Shown: positions 19,755 to 29,308 of the stretch, one piece after another
Numbering within the stretch: position 1 is the stretch's first letter
How the letters are laid out: every line of letters starts with the position of its first letter
Assembly: GCF_008180155.1 (NCBI RefSeq)
Contig: NZ_VSZS01000066.1
Span: 291,678 to 355,677 of the forward strand
Length of the DNA stretch: 64,000 bases
Reading direction: 5' to 3'
From: Neoaquamicrobium microcysteis
Lineage (GTDB): Bacteria; Pseudomonadota; Alphaproteobacteria; Rhizobiales; Rhizobiaceae
Translations under genes and position numbers: made by a program
Notes under the pieces: generated by a model
Told to the model about the DNA's origin: nothing
The model's input: the letters and a program-made list of their open reading frames with translations, nothing else
Database searches by the model: none

Positions 19755-20130
19755 CGCCCGCCCGAGCCGGTTCGATGGATGGTTGCCGGCCGAATATGCC
19801 GAACGCGGCGATTTCACGGTGCTGGTCGTGCTCGTCGCCATTCAAGGCGCATCGATCGAACTTCTGCGCTCCACCTTTATGAACGTCATTGGTAATGAAA
19901 CCCGCTGGCGCGACGTACGCGATCTTTTCGAAAGTGCGGGCGTGAAATGGGACGGGGCAGCCTTCTTCCCGGTCAGCGCGTTCTTTGCCGGGCCGGTTGA
20001 GAACGAGATCGCGCGTTCCGAACTGCGCGATCTGGAAGCACGCCTTCGCGAGGATCGGCGCGTCCTCAACGAGGGTCATTTCTTCGACCGAAAGGGGAGG
20101 CGCATGAAGGTCGAGGAGATCGTTCACTAA
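19741..20130 (+). CDS. Unrecognised 129-residue protein, last gene of the formate dehydrogenase/sel operon
   Basis: I do not recognise a family. The open frame continues well upstream inside the preceding gene. I start at the TTG giving LSISDARPSRFDGWLPAEYAERGD, because GGAGA lies about 7 nt before it and it overlaps the previous stop by 14 bp, like the other gene junctions of this operon. The protein looks globular and soluble: a hydrophobic strand-like segment (FTVLVVLVAIQGASIELL), a middle with WRDVRDLFESAGVKWDGAAFFPVSAFF, and a basic end (RLREDRRVLNEGHFFDRKGRRMKVEEIVH). It has no cysteine, so it is not a metal-cluster protein. It is convergent with the FadR-type gene 12 bp away. Confidence 0.5.
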   Translation: MSISDARPSRFDGWLPAEYAERGDFTVLVVLVAIQGASIELLRSTFMNVIGNETRWRDVRDLFESAGVKWDGAAFFPVSAFFAGPVENEIARSELRDLEARLREDRRVLNEGHFFDRKGRRMKVEEIVH

Positions 20131-20142
20131 CTGGAGCTGCGC

Positions 20143-20862
20143 CTAAGCGATGGTCGCCTCGATGCGCTCCTTGCCCTCCATGATGACCGCTACGACGGCC
20201 TTCGCCGCACCGTCCGGATCGTTACTCTCGATCGCTTCGGCGATCATCAGATGCTTCGCGGCCGCGTTATCCTGCCGCGCACGCTCGCCATAGGGAGAGC
20301 TGATGCGGAAGCTGGTTACCAGCGCCGCCTCGATCAGCGCGCCGACAGAATACATGAAGGGGTTCTTCGAGCCTTCGAGCAGCGCCATATGGAAATCCAG
20401 ATCGGCAAGCGCGAATGCTTCCATCGAGTCCGCCTCGGCCATCTTTCCGGCCTGCAAGCGCATGCGACCGATGTCGTCCCCGGTTGCGCGGGTGCAGGCG
20501 AGGCGCGCGGCGAACGGCTCGAACGACATGCGCATCTCGGACAGGTAGCCGAGAAAGTCTCGATCCGCGCCCTTCTCCAAATGCCAGCGCAGCACGTCGG
20601 AATCGAAGTAGTTCCAGGTCGAGCGGTCGGTGACGCGCGTGCCGATCCGCGCCTTGGCAACGATGAGGCCCTTGGCAGCGAGCGTCTTCATCGCCTCGCG
20701 CAGGACGGTGCGCGAAACGCCGAAGCGCACGGCAAGCTCCGCATCGCCCGGCAGGATCACGCCCTCGCCATAGGTGCCGGAGACGATTGCCGTACCGATG
20801 CCGTCCACCACAAGCGCGTGACTGTTGCGGACGGATTGACCCGAGATGGCGGCCTTCAGCAT
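20143..20862 (-). CDS. GntR-family regulator, FadR/FCD subfamily
   Basis: This is a winged-helix DNA-binding regulator with an FCD ligand domain, probably sensing a sugar or sugar acid. The N-terminal domain carries PGDAELAVRFGVSRTVLREAMKTLAAKGLI, the typical GntR recognition helix region. The helical C-terminal domain has the metal/ligand histidine pattern with DLDFHMALLEGSKN. I use the ATG at 20862 (239 residues); an in-frame TTG at 20871 overlaps the stop of the upstream permease gene (TTGA) and cannot be excluded. Placement as the last gene of the sugar ABC operon suggests it controls that operon. Confidence 0.85.
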   Translation of the reverse strand: MLKAAISGQSVRNSHALVVDGIGTAIVSGTYGEGVILPGDAELAVRFGVSRTVLREAMKTLAAKGLIVAKARIGTRVTDRSTWNYFDSDVLRWHLEKGADRDFLGYLSEMRMSFEPFAARLACTRATGDDIGRMRLQAGKMAEADSMEAFALADLDFHMALLEGSKNPFMYSVGALIEAALVTSFRISSPYGERARQDNAAAKHLMIAEAIESNDPDGAAKAVVAVIMEGKERIEATIA

Positions 20863-20867
20863 CGCAT

Positions 20868-21845
20868 TCAACGTCCGCCGGCGGTGCCGGCACTACGCCC
20901 GGTGAGACCGACCAGACCCTTTTGCAACACGATGAAGCCCAGGAGGAGAGCGCCGATCACGATCTTCGTCCACCAGCTCGAAAGCGTCCCGTCGAAGGTG
21001 ATGTAGGTCTGGATCAATCCCATGATGAGCACGCCAATCAACGTTCCTGCCACGAAGCCGCTTCCGCCGGTCAGCAGGGTTCCGCCGATCACGACGGCCG
21101 CGATCGCATCCAGTTCCACCCCCACGGTGGCCAGGGAGTAGCCCGCGGAGGTGTAGAAGGAGAAGACGATGCCCGAAAGTCCCGCCAGAAGTCCCGAAAG
21201 AGCGTAGATGAGGACGGTGGTGCGCGCAACCGGCACGCCCATGAGCCGGGCCGTCTGCACACCGCCGCCGAGCGCGAAGACGTTGGTGCCGAAGCGGGTG
21301 CGATGTGCGAGCAGGATGCCGGCGAGGAACACCAGCAGCATCATTCCGCCGATGAGCGTCAGCCTTCCCTTGCCGGGCATCAGCCAGTAGGTGCTCTGGA
21401 CCCATTCGTAGAACGGGTGGACGATCGGCACGGAATCGACGGACAAGACATAGGCCATCCCGCGCGCCAGGAACATGCCGGCCAGCGTGACGATGAAGGG
21501 CGGCATCTGCAAGGCGTGTATGGTGAGCCCCATCGCCGCGCCGAACAGCGTGGTAATCGACAGCAGCAGTGCGAAGACGGGCAGGGGGTGCATGCTCGTG
21601 TCGCGCAGCATCACGGCGATGAAGACGCCGGAAAAGGCTATGACGGAGCCTACAGACAGGTCTATGCCGCCTGACAGAATGACGAATGTCATGCCCACGG
21701 CCACGATGCCGAGGAAGGCGTTGTCGGTCAGCAGATTTCCGATCACACGCGTCGACAGCATCGCCGGAAACTGGATGTAGCAGATCGCGTAGGCGATGAG
21801 GAAAATCACCACCGTTGCATAGAAGGGCAGCATGCGCGCGTTCAT
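20868..21845 (-). CDS. yjfF: Sugar ABC transporter permease, YjfF-like
   Basis: This inner-membrane permease belongs to the CUT2 (ribose/galactofuranose) class. It has 325 residues with multiple hydrophobic helices and the conserved segment [45 protein letters not shown] lies near the end. The start overlaps the stop of the other permease gene (ATGA). A longer in-frame extension upstream is only the shadow of that gene. Two permeases in tandem after one ATPase is the arrangement of E. coli ytfQRT-yjfF, the galactofuranose importer. Confidence 0.88.
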   Translation of the reverse strand: MNARMLPFYATVVIFLIAYAICYIQFPAMLSTRVIGNLLTDNAFLGIVAVGMTFVILSGGIDLSVGSVIAFSGVFIAVMLRDTSMHPLPVFALLLSITTLFGAAMGLTIHALQMPPFIVTLAGMFLARGMAYVLSVDSVPIVHPFYEWVQSTYWLMPGKGRLTLIGGMMLLVFLAGILLAHRTRFGTNVFALGGGVQTARLMGVPVARTTVLIYALSGLLAGLSGIVFSFYTSAGYSLATVGVELDAIAAVVIGGTLLTGGSGFVAGTLIGVLIMGLIQTYITFDGTLSSWWTKIVIGALLLGFIVLQKGLVGLTGRSAGTAGGR

Positions 21846-22840
21846 GGTGATCGCCTCGCGAAGCTGAACAGCACGCCCGCGCCGTGAATCGCAGGCGACT
21901 GCACGACCAGGATGACCAGCACGATCACGGCCTTGATGACGAGGTTGAATTCGGGCGGGAACCCAGCGACCAGAATGCCCGTGTTCACGGACTGTATGAT
22001 GATCGCGCCGATCAGCGACGCGACCAGGGAGAAGCCGCCGCCCAGAAGCGAGTTGCCGCCGATCACGACGGCGAGAATTGCGTCCAGCTCGAGAAACAGG
22101 CCGGCATTGTTGGCATCCGCTCCACGAATGTCTGCCGCGACGATGATGCCGGCCATCGCCGCGCATAGGCCAGAAACCATGTAGACGGTGACGAGCAGCA
22201 GCCGTGCGTTCACCCCCGCGAGCATGCTGGCCCGGCGGTTGACGCCGACGGCCTCGATCAGCATTCCGAGTGCGGTGCGCCGCACCAGCAGCGTGACCAG
22301 CGCGCCCATCGAGAGCCAGATCACGACCGGCGTCGGCAGACCGAGCAAGTTGCCGGAGCCAAGGAACGCAAGACCGTCATTGGTGAACGTAAGGATGGTG
22401 CCTTCCGTGACGAGCTGGGCGATGCCGCGGCCTGCCACCATCAGGATAAGCGTCGCGACGATCGGCTGAATGCCGACGACTGCCACGAGCACGCCGTTCC
22501 ACAAACCGCAGGCCAGGCCCGCGCCCAGCGCCATCAACAGCGTGGCCGGCAAGCCGTAGCCGGCGGTGATGGCGCTTGCGGCGATTGCTCCGCAGATGGC
22601 CATGACCGCGCCGACCGACAGATCGATGCCGCCCGTGGCGATCACCAGCGTCATGCCGATGGCCAGCAGCGCCACCGGCGCGCCGCGATTGAGAATGTCG
22701 ATAGGGCTGCCGTAAAGACGCCCGTTGGCAAAAGAGAGGTCGAAGAAGCCGGGAAAGACGAAGCCTATCAGCAGGAGCACGACTGCCAGCGTCGCGATCT
22801 GGGGCGCCACACGCCTGAGGAACCGCATCGTGCCGTTCAT
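21842..22840 (-). CDS. ytfT: Sugar ABC transporter permease, YtfT-like
   Basis: This is the first CUT2 permease of the operon, 332 residues, with GMTLVIATGGIDLSVGAVMAICG and VIGGNSLLGGGFSLVASLIGAIIIQ as the family signatures. It overlaps the ATPase stop and the second permease start by 4 bp each. It is homologous to, but distinct from, its partner permease, so the transporter probably uses a heterodimeric membrane part as proposed for YtfT-YjfF. Confidence 0.88.
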   Translation of the reverse strand: MNGTMRFLRRVAPQIATLAVVLLLIGFVFPGFFDLSFANGRLYGSPIDILNRGAPVALLAIGMTLVIATGGIDLSVGAVMAICGAIAASAITAGYGLPATLLMALGAGLACGLWNGVLVAVVGIQPIVATLILMVAGRGIAQLVTEGTILTFTNDGLAFLGSGNLLGLPTPVVIWLSMGALVTLLVRRTALGMLIEAVGVNRRASMLAGVNARLLLVTVYMVSGLCAAMAGIIVAADIRGADANNAGLFLELDAILAVVIGGNSLLGGGFSLVASLIGAIIIQSVNTGILVAGFPPEFNLVIKAVIVLVILVVQSPAIHGAGVLFSFARRSP

Positions 22841-24366
22841 TGCGCAGCCTCTAGGTTTGTCGGCCTTGCGATGGCGCTGACGATACGATCCGTGGTGATG
22901 TCCTGCCCCACGAGCGCCGCGACATGCGCGCGGTCGCGAACGACGATGACGCGGTGGCTGTAGGCGACCAGTTCATCGAGCTCCGACGATATCACCAGAA
23001 GCGACATGCCGTTGGCACACAGTTCCTCGATCATGCGAATGATCTCGGCATGTGCGCCGACATCAATGCCGCGCGTGGGCTCGTCAAGGATAAGAAATTC
23101 GGGATTGGTTGCGAGCCAGCGCGCGAGCAGCACCTTCTGCTGGTTGCCGCCCGACAACTGACCGATGGGCTTTTCCGCATCCGGGGTGCGTATGTCGAGC
23201 CTGCGAATGTAGTCGTCGGCCATCTCGCGCTGCCGGCGGCGCGGGATGCGGCGCGACCAGCCGATGCGGGCCTGCAGCGCCAGCACGATGTTCTCGCGCA
23301 CGCTCATGTCGGCGATAATGCCGCTGGTCTTTCGGTCCTCCGGCGAGAAACCGAAACCGGCGGCGATCGCATCGCGCGGGGAGGCGAGCCGCAGCACCTT
23401 GCCGTTCTTCGTTACCGAACCGCTGTCCTTCGGCGCGGCGGCGAACATGAGTTCGGCGGTCTCGGTTCGCCCCGATCCCAGCAAGCCCGCCACGCCGACG
23501 ACCTCGCCACGATGAACGTCCAGATCGAACGGCGCGATGGCGCCGCTGCGCCCTGTGCCCGAGAAACGGATACGCGGCTCGGCGGCATAGTCGATCCCGG
23601 TGCGACCGTGGTCTCGCGTCTCTTCGGCAAGCTCGCGACCCAGCATCATGTTGACGAGTTGCAGACGGTCGAGCCCTGCGACATCGCGCACGCCGACAAG
23701 CCGGCCGTTGCGCAGGACCGTGAGGCGGTCCGAGATCTCAAAAACCTGATCCAGGAAGTGGGAGATGAAGACGATCCCGAGGCCCTCCCGCCTCAGGCCG
23801 CGTATCACGTCGAACAGCATTCGAACCTCGTCGCGATCGAGGCTGGCGGTCGGTTCGTCGAGGATCAGCACCTTGCCGGACAGGGAGACGGCGCGGGCTA
23901 TGGCCACGATCTGCTGGATGGCGACGGAGTAGGTGTCGAGGTTGCGGGCGACGTCGATGTCCAGCCCGTAGCGGCTGAGCATTTCGCGCCCCTCACCATT
24001 CATGGCCTTGCGGGCAATGAAGCCGAACCGCCGTGGCTGACGACCGAGCAACAGGTTTTCGGCGACCGTCAAGTTGGGAAGCAGGTTCACTTCCTGATAG
24101 ACGGTCCCGATGCCGAGGCTCTGCGCGTCCAGCGTGTTGTGCGGATCGATGCTTGCGCCGTCGAGTCGGATATCGCCCGCATCGCGACGATAGGCGCCGG
24201 TAAGGCACTTTATGAGTGTCGACTTGCCAGCGCCGTTTTCGCCAAGCAGCGCGTGGACCTCGCCGGCGTGCAGCTCGAAATCAACGCCGTCCAGCGCCCT
24301 TGTGCCCGGGAATGTCTTTGTGAGCCCGCTGGCGGTCAGCAGGGTGGAGGCTTGGCCTGACGTCAC
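22837..24366 (-). CDS. ytfR: Sugar ABC transporter ATPase with two nucleotide-binding domains, YtfR-like
   Basis: This fused ATPase energises the CUT2 importer. It has 509 residues. NBD1 has the Walker [13 protein letters not shown] and Walker B VLILDEPTASLD. NBD2 has the degenerate P-loop-like GLLGSGRTETAE, the signature [16 protein letters not shown] and [15 protein letters not shown]. The degenerate second site is normal for this class. The start codon is GTG. It is separated from the binding-protein gene by 85 bp that contain a perfect hairpin. Confidence 0.92.
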   Translation of the reverse strand: MTSGQASTLLTASGLTKTFPGTRALDGVDFELHAGEVHALLGENGAGKSTLIKCLTGAYRRDAGDIRLDGASIDPHNTLDAQSLGIGTVYQEVNLLPNLTVAENLLLGRQPRRFGFIARKAMNGEGREMLSRYGLDIDVARNLDTYSVAIQQIVAIARAVSLSGKVLILDEPTASLDRDEVRMLFDVIRGLRREGLGIVFISHFLDQVFEISDRLTVLRNGRLVGVRDVAGLDRLQLVNMMLGRELAEETRDHGRTGIDYAAEPRIRFSGTGRSGAIAPFDLDVHRGEVVGVAGLLGSGRTETAELMFAAAPKDSGSVTKNGKVLRLASPRDAIAAGFGFSPEDRKTSGIIADMSVRENIVLALQARIGWSRRIPRRRQREMADDYIRRLDIRTPDAEKPIGQLSGGNQQKVLLARWLATNPEFLILDEPTRGIDVGAHAEIIRMIEELCANGMSLLVISSELDELVAYSHRVIVVRDRAHVAALVGQDITTDRIVSAIARPTNLEAAQ

Positions 24367-24415
24367 GATCCCGCCCGGTGTTTCATTGTGAGGGCCGCCG
24401 AAGCAGCATCAACAC

Positions 24416-24439
24416 GGCCGGCAGCGGTCGCTGCCGGCC
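24416..24439 (-). other. Perfect 10-bp inverted repeat between binding-protein and ATPase genes
   Basis: GGCCGGCAGC and GCTGCCGGCC flank a 4-nt loop. In the mRNA of the leftward sugar operon this hairpin lies just after the periplasmic binding-protein stop. Such hairpins often protect the upstream message and keep binding protein in excess over the membrane parts. No T run follows on the minus strand, so full termination is unlikely. Confidence 0.55.
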
Positions 24440-24451
24440 ACGTCGTGAATG

Positions 24452-25411
24452 TCAGTAGCCGAGGCCCTTCTTCTCCTCGTAGACCTTCATCGGATCATCC
24501 TTCTGGGTGTAGAGCTTGGACTCCGTCTGGATGAATTTCGGCGGCACGGTGCCTCCGTCCATGAAGGCCGCGAGCGCGTCGAAGGCCGGGCCGGCCATGT
24601 TGGGGGTCAGTTCCACGGTGGCGTTGGCTTCGCCTGCGGCCATGGCCTGGAAGATGTCCGGCACGGCGTCGATCGACACGACGAGAATGTCCGAACCAGG
24701 CTTGAGGCCCGCTTCCTTGATAGCCTGGATGGCGCCCACCGCCATGTCGTCGTTGTGGGCATAAAGCGCGCAGATGTTCTTGCCGCCGTTCTCGGCCTTC
24801 AGGAAGCTTTCCATGACTTCCTTGCCTTTGGCGCGGGTGAAGTCGCCCGTCTGGCTGCGCACGATCTTGATGTTGTCGTGCCCGGCAATGCCTTCCTCGA
24901 ATCCGGCCTTGCGCTTGATGGCGGGAGACGAACCGGTAGTGCCCTGAAGTTCGACGACATTGCATTCCTTGTCGCCCACCTCACCCACCAGCCACTCGCC
25001 TGCAACGACGCCTTCGTGGTGGAGGTCGGATCCGACCGCGGTGAGATAGAGGTCGTCGGATGAATCGACCTGACGGTCGAGCAGCACGACGGGAATGTCG
25101 GATTCCTGCGCTTCCTTGAGCACGGCGTCCCAGCCGGTCGCGACGACCGGCGCGAGAAGGATCGCGTCGACGCCCTGCGCGATGAAGGAGCGGATCGCGC
25201 GGATCTGGTTTTCCTGTTTCTGCTGGGCGTCGGCGAATTTTAGGTCGATGCCGCGCTTTTCCGCCTCCTGGCGGGTGAGCGTGGTCTCGGCGGCACGCCA
25301 GCCGGATTCCGAGCCGATCTGCGAGAACCCGATGGTCTGGGCCACAACGGCGGACGAAAAGAAGGTCATGGACGCGAGAATGCTCGCGCCAAGCAGCGTC
25401 TTGGCAAACAT
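24452..25411 (-). CDS. ytfQ: Periplasmic sugar-binding protein, YtfQ-like
   Basis: This is the substrate-binding protein of the leftward importer. The 319-residue protein starts with a signal peptide (MFAKTLLGASILASMTFFSSAVVAQ) and continues IGFSQIGSESGWRAAET, very like E. coli YtfQ, which binds galactofuranose. Ribose-binding-fold segments include FIAQGVDAILLAPVVATGWD, VVLLDRQV and LYAHNDDMAVGAIQAIKEAG. I start at MFAKTLL because GGAGG lies 5 nt upstream. A furanose or related pentose/hexose is the probable ligand; the exact sugar is not readable. Confidence 0.9.
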   Translation of the reverse strand: MFAKTLLGASILASMTFFSSAVVAQTIGFSQIGSESGWRAAETTLTRQEAEKRGIDLKFADAQQKQENQIRAIRSFIAQGVDAILLAPVVATGWDAVLKEAQESDIPVVLLDRQVDSSDDLYLTAVGSDLHHEGVVAGEWLVGEVGDKECNVVELQGTTGSSPAIKRKAGFEEGIAGHDNIKIVRSQTGDFTRAKGKEVMESFLKAENGGKNICALYAHNDDMAVGAIQAIKEAGLKPGSDILVVSIDAVPDIFQAMAAGEANATVELTPNMAGPAFDALAAFMDGGTVPPKFIQTESKLYTQKDDPMKVYEEKKGLGY

Positions 25412-25497
25412 GAATTCCTCCCAAATGAGGGCGATGGAGCCCATGAATTAAAAAATCATACTATATGACTTTTGTAAACGGGGTTGTGGCATGAGGA

Positions 25498-26472
25498 TCA
25501 ACCCCGGGTTGCCTGCTCCCGCGGCAGGCGCGCCGCAATCTGCTGGTGGACGATGCGCGCGGTGGGCGACAGGTCGCGTCCGGAAGGGCGAAGAAGCGAG
25601 TAGGGCGCGACGACCATGTCGTCGGCCACCGGCAGCTTTACGATCCGCCCGTCGAGCCCTTCCTCGCTGCCGAAGAAGGTCGCGGCAGACCGTGCGATCG
25701 GTGCGATGGCGTTCGACTGAGCGATCAGGGCGAGCGTCATCAGCGTGGAGGACGTGCTGATGACGCGGGCGGGCAGCGATACCCGCCGGCTCATCAGGTA
25801 GGATTCCACCGTCTGGCGCATCAGCCCGCCCAGCGGCTGGAGCACCCAGTCGAACTCGACGCATTCCTCGATGCTGGGGCTCTTGCGGCGGGTGAGGGGA
25901 TGTCCCGCACGAACGATCAGCGCAACCGGTTCCGGGCCGATCGGCTCGGGGACAAAAGCGCTCGCGTCGATCGTGCCGGGGATGCGGCCGATATAGAAGT
26001 CGAGCTCGTCGGCCAGCATCAGCGGCGCGAGCTTGTCGCTGGTATCGACCACGACGTTGACATTGATATGCGGGTGGGTGAGCCGTGTCTGCCGCAGCAC
26101 CGGAAGTACGTGTTCGAGGGCTGCGCCTGTCACCGCGCCGATGGAAACGAAGCCGCGCCTGCCAGCGTCGAGTTCTTCGACCTCGCGGGATGCGGCGTCC
26201 AGATCGCCCAGCATGCGCCGCGCAAGCGTCGCCAGATGGCTACCCGCCTCGGTAAAGACGATGCCGCGGGCATGCCGTCGGTAAAGCTCAGCTCCCGCAA
26301 TGCGCTCGACCTCGGCCAGCAGACGGGACGCCGCCGGCTGCGATATGGCGAGGTGGGCGGCGGCGGCGCTGATTTGTCCGGTGACGTCGAGGGCTGACAG
26401 AAGCCGCAGGTGGCTGAGCTTGAGCCCGCGCCGGATGAAGCGGTCGCGTGCCGTTTCCTTCAATCCCGCCAT
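25498..26472 (-). CDS. gbpR: LysR-type regulator, GbpR-like
   Basis: This LysR regulator (324 residues) is divergent from chvE, the place occupied by gbpR in Agrobacterium, where it regulates chvE in response to sugars. The N-terminal HTH is visible in LKLSHLRLLSALDVTGQISAAAAHLAISQPAASRLLAEVE. The C-terminal effector domain has GFVSIGAVTGAALEHVLPVLRQ and DFYIGRIPGT. The assignment as GbpR rests mainly on context plus the close PcaQ/GbpR-type sequence layout. Confidence 0.85.
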   Translation of the reverse strand: MAGLKETARDRFIRRGLKLSHLRLLSALDVTGQISAAAAHLAISQPAASRLLAEVERIAGAELYRRHARGIVFTEAGSHLATLARRMLGDLDAASREVEELDAGRRGFVSIGAVTGAALEHVLPVLRQTRLTHPHINVNVVVDTSDKLAPLMLADELDFYIGRIPGTIDASAFVPEPIGPEPVALIVRAGHPLTRRKSPSIEECVEFDWVLQPLGGLMRQTVESYLMSRRVSLPARVISTSSTLMTLALIAQSNAIAPIARSAATFFGSEEGLDGRIVKLPVADDMVVAPYSLLRPSGRDLSPTARIVHQQIAARLPREQATRG

Positions 26473-26609
26473 TCTGAAGGTTCCTCCTTCGTTCGTATAC
26501 CATTATTGATATGTCGTTCGGCCGAATGTCAATTTGACTGTCATATCGCAGCGGGCCTACCCCTAAGGAATGCCGGCGGAGGAGATGTCGGTCTTCAGGG
26601 AGGATTTTC
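26473..26609. promoter_or_regulatory. Divergent gbpR-chvE control region
   Basis: The gap holds a 10-bp palindrome TTCGGCCGAA (26517-26526). Around it lies a wider inverted repeat, GATATG (26508-26513) and CATATC (26542-26547). This is the size and place expected for a LysR binding site between divergent genes. TTGACT at 26534-26539 is a possible -35 for chvE, but its -10 is weak. GGGAGG lies 6 nt before the chvE ATG. Confidence 0.45.
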
Positions 26610-27677
26610 ATGCGAATGCTCAAGCTTGCTATGGGCGCGGCTGCGCTTGGCGCCATGCTGCTCACTTCGTCCGCCTTTGCGCAGGATAAGGGTACCGTCG
26701 GCATCGCCATGCCGACCAAATCGTCGGCGCGCTGGATTTCAGACGGCAACTCGATGGTCGAGCAGTTCGAGGCGGCCGGCTACGGCACCGATCTGCAGTA
26801 TGCGGAAGACGATATCCCCAACCAGCTCGCCCAGATCGAGAACATGATCACCAAGGGCGTCAACGTGCTGGTGATCGCCGCCATCGACGGGACGACGCTG
26901 TCGAACGCGCTCGCCAATGCGGCAGCCGCCGACATCAAGGTCATCGCCTACGACCGCCTCATCCGCGACAGCGAGAACGTCGACTACTATGCCACCTTCG
27001 ACAACTTCAAGGTTGGCGTGCAGCAGGCCGAGACGCTGGTGGACGGGCTCAAGGAACGCTTCGGCGACGTGAAGCCGTGGAACGTGGAACTGTTCGGCGG
27101 CTCGCCCGACGACAACAACGCCTTCTTCTTCTACGACGGCGCGATGTCGGTGCTGCAGCCGATGATCGACGCAGGCGACATCGTCATCAAGTCGGGCCAG
27201 ACCGGCATGGACAAGGTCGGCACGCTTCGCTGGGACGGCTCCGTGGCGCAGGCGCGCATGGATAACCTCCTGTCCGCCAACTACACCGATGATCAGGTGC
27301 ACGGCGTACTGTCGCCCTATGACGGCCTGTCGATAGGCATCATCTCGTCGCTCAAGGGCGTAGGCTACGGTTCCGGCGATCTGGAAATGCCGATCGTGAG
27401 CGGCCAGGATGCCGAAGTTCCGTCGGTCAAGGCGATCCTGCGCGGAGACCAGTACTCCACCATCTTCAAGGACACCCGCGAACTGGCCCGCGTCACGGTC
27501 GGCATGGTGGACGCCGTGCTGGGCGGCGGCGAGCCGGAGATCAACGACACCGAAACCTACGACAACGGCGTCAAGGTCATCCCGTCCTACCTGCTCGAGC
27601 CGGTCAAGGTGACCGAGGCGAACTGGAAGGAAGTGCTGGTCGACAGCGGCTACTACAAGGCGGAAGAGATCGAATAG
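26610..27677 (+). CDS. chvE: Multiple sugar-binding periplasmic receptor ChvE
   Basis: ChvE binds galactose, arabinose, glucose and related aldoses for uptake by GguAB and, in Agrobacterium, presents sugars to VirA and chemoreceptors. The 355-residue protein has a signal peptide ending SAFAQ. The body is strongly ChvE-like: [58 protein letters not shown] and [16 protein letters not shown]. No vir genes are present in the window, so only the sugar-uptake role is supported. A hairpin follows the stop. Confidence 0.95.
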   Translation: MRMLKLAMGAAALGAMLLTSSAFAQDKGTVGIAMPTKSSARWISDGNSMVEQFEAAGYGTDLQYAEDDIPNQLAQIENMITKGVNVLVIAAIDGTTLSNALANAAAADIKVIAYDRLIRDSENVDYYATFDNFKVGVQQAETLVDGLKERFGDVKPWNVELFGGSPDDNNAFFFYDGAMSVLQPMIDAGDIVIKSGQTGMDKVGTLRWDGSVAQARMDNLLSANYTDDQVHGVLSPYDGLSIGIISSLKGVGYGSGDLEMPIVSGQDAEVPSVKAILRGDQYSTIFKDTRELARVTVGMVDAVLGGGEPEINDTETYDNGVKVIPSYLLEPVKVTEANWKEVLVDSGYYKAEEIE

Positions 27678-27690
27678 CTCCTCCCGAGCG

Positions 27691-27716
27691 GGCCGGCATC
27701 GCCAATGGTGCCGGCC
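27691..27716 (+). terminator. Hairpin after chvE (partial terminator or mRNA stabiliser)
   Basis: GGCCGGCATC and GGTGCCGGCC pair with one mismatch around a 6-nt loop and are followed by CTCTTTC. It lies between the binding-protein gene and the ATPase gene, the same place as the hairpin in the leftward sugar operon, and shares the GGCCGGCA stem start. The short T-rich tail allows partial termination. Confidence 0.5.
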
Positions 27717-27760
27717 TCTTTCGAAACTCGCCTCACAGCGAACAGGCCCGGGATATTTCC

Positions 27761-29308
27761 GTGGACACGATTCTGGAGATGCGCGGCATCACCAAGGCTT
27801 TTCCCGGCGTGAAGGCGCTGGACAATGTGAGCCTTGCGGTGCGGCGCGGCGAAATTCACGCGCTCGTCGGCGAGAACGGCGCCGGCAAGTCGACGTTGAT
27901 GAAGGTGCTCTCAGGGGTCTATCCGGCAGGCCAGTACGAGGGCGACATCATCTTCGAAGGCGAGACGAAAGCCTTCTACGGGATCGAGGATTCCGAGCGC
28001 GACGGCATCATCATCATCCATCAGGAGCTGGCGCTGGTTCCGCTGCTTTCGATCGCCGAGAACATCTTCCTCGGCAATGAGCGGGCCAGGGGTGGCGTCA
28101 TCGACTGGGAGGAAACCAGCCGGCGCACCGCCGAGTTGCTCGCCCGCGTCGGCCTGAAGGAGCGCCCCGAAACCAAGGTCGCACATCTGGGCATCGGCAA
28201 ACAGCAACTGGTCGAGATCGCCAAGGCGCTCAGCAAGGAAGTGCGGTTGCTTATTCTCGACGAGCCGACGTCCTCGCTCAACGAAAGCGACAGCGACGTG
28301 CTGCTCGACCTGCTCAAGGAATTTCGTGCCGCCGGCATCTCGTCGATCCTGATTTCGCACAAGCTCAATGAAATCGCGAAGGTGGCCGACACGATCACGG
28401 TTCTGCGCGACGGAACGTCGGTCTCGACGATGGACTGCTCGGGCGGTGTTCAGGAGGACGATGTCATCCGAGACATGGTCGGCAGGCCGCTTGCCGACCG
28501 CTATCCGCCACGCAAGCCCAAGGTCGGGGATACGATCTTCGAGGTTCGCAACTGGACCGTTCGTCATCCGATCGACACCCACCGCAACGTCGTCGATCGC
28601 GCCAGCCTGACGCTGCGCGAGGGCGAGGTGCTGGGTATTGCCGGTCTCATGGGAGCTGGGCGCACGGAACTGGCGATGAGCCTGTTCGGGCGTTCCTATG
28701 GAACATGGGTCGATGGAGAAGCCATCCTGCGCGGCCAGAAGGTCGATCTCTCGACCGTTCCGCGCGCCATCGATGCCGGGCTGGCCTATGCGACGGAGGA
28801 CCGCAAGTCCTACGGGCTGGTGCTCGACCAGTCGATCCGCCGAAACGTGCCTCTCGCCAATCTGGAGGCGATAGCCGATCGCGGAGTGGTGGACCGGCGG
28901 CGCGAGAGCGAGGTGGCGGAAGATTACCGCCAGCGCATCCGCATCCGCTCGTCATCCATCGAGCAGCCCACGGTCAATCTGTCGGGCGGCAACCAGCAGA
29001 AGGTCGTTCTGTCCAAGTGGCTTTTCGCAGGGCCGGACATTCTCATCCTCGACGAGCCCACGCGCGGCATCGATGTGGGCGCGAAGTTCGAGATCTACAC
29101 GATCATCCGCGACCTCGCGGCAGCGGGAAAATCGCTGATCGTCATTTCGTCCGAGCTTCCGGAGCTGCTGGGGATCACCGACCGGCTCTACGTCATGAAC
29201 CGTGGCCGCATCGTCGGCGAACTGCCAACGGCGGATGCAACGCAGGAGAAGATCATGTCGATGATTATCAGGTCCGACAGGAAGGCCGAAGGTGCGACCC
29301 ATGGCTGA
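27761..29308 (+). CDS. gguA: Sugar ABC transporter ATPase GguA
   Basis: This double-domain CUT2 ATPase partners ChvE and GguB. It has 515 residues starting at GTG ([20 protein letters not shown]). Walker A is [16 protein letters not shown], Walker B is [13 protein letters not shown], and the second half has [28 protein letters not shown] and [13 protein letters not shown]. It overlaps gguB by 8 bp. Its clear divergence from the YtfR-like ATPase at 23 kb shows that these are two separate importers and not a recent duplication. Confidence 0.93.
   Translation: MDTILEMRGITKAFPGVKALDNVSLAVRRGEIHALVGENGAGKSTLMKVLSGVYPAGQYEGDIIFEGETKAFYGIEDSERDGIIIIHQELALVPLLSIAENIFLGNERARGGVIDWEETSRRTAELLARVGLKERPETKVAHLGIGKQQLVEIAKALSKEVRLLILDEPTSSLNESDSDVLLDLLKEFRAAGISSILISHKLNEIAKVADTITVLRDGTSVSTMDCSGGVQEDDVIRDMVGRPLADRYPPRKPKVGDTIFEVRNWTVRHPIDTHRNVVDRASLTLREGEVLGIAGLMGAGRTELAMSLFGRSYGTWVDGEAILRGQKVDLSTVPRAIDAGLAYATEDRKSYGLVLDQSIRRNVPLANLEAIADRGVVDRRRESEVAEDYRQRIRIRSSSIEQPTVNLSGGNQQKVVLSKWLFAGPDILILDEPTRGIDVGAKFEIYTIIRDLAAAGKSLIVISSELPELLGITDRLYVMNRGRIVGELPTADATQEKIMSMIIRSDRKAEGATHG

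Noticed and set aside
20868..22166. Long N-terminal extension of the YjfF-like permease
   Set aside because: The extension is the out-of-frame shadow of the upstream permease gene; the family start is at 21845 with an ATGA overlap.
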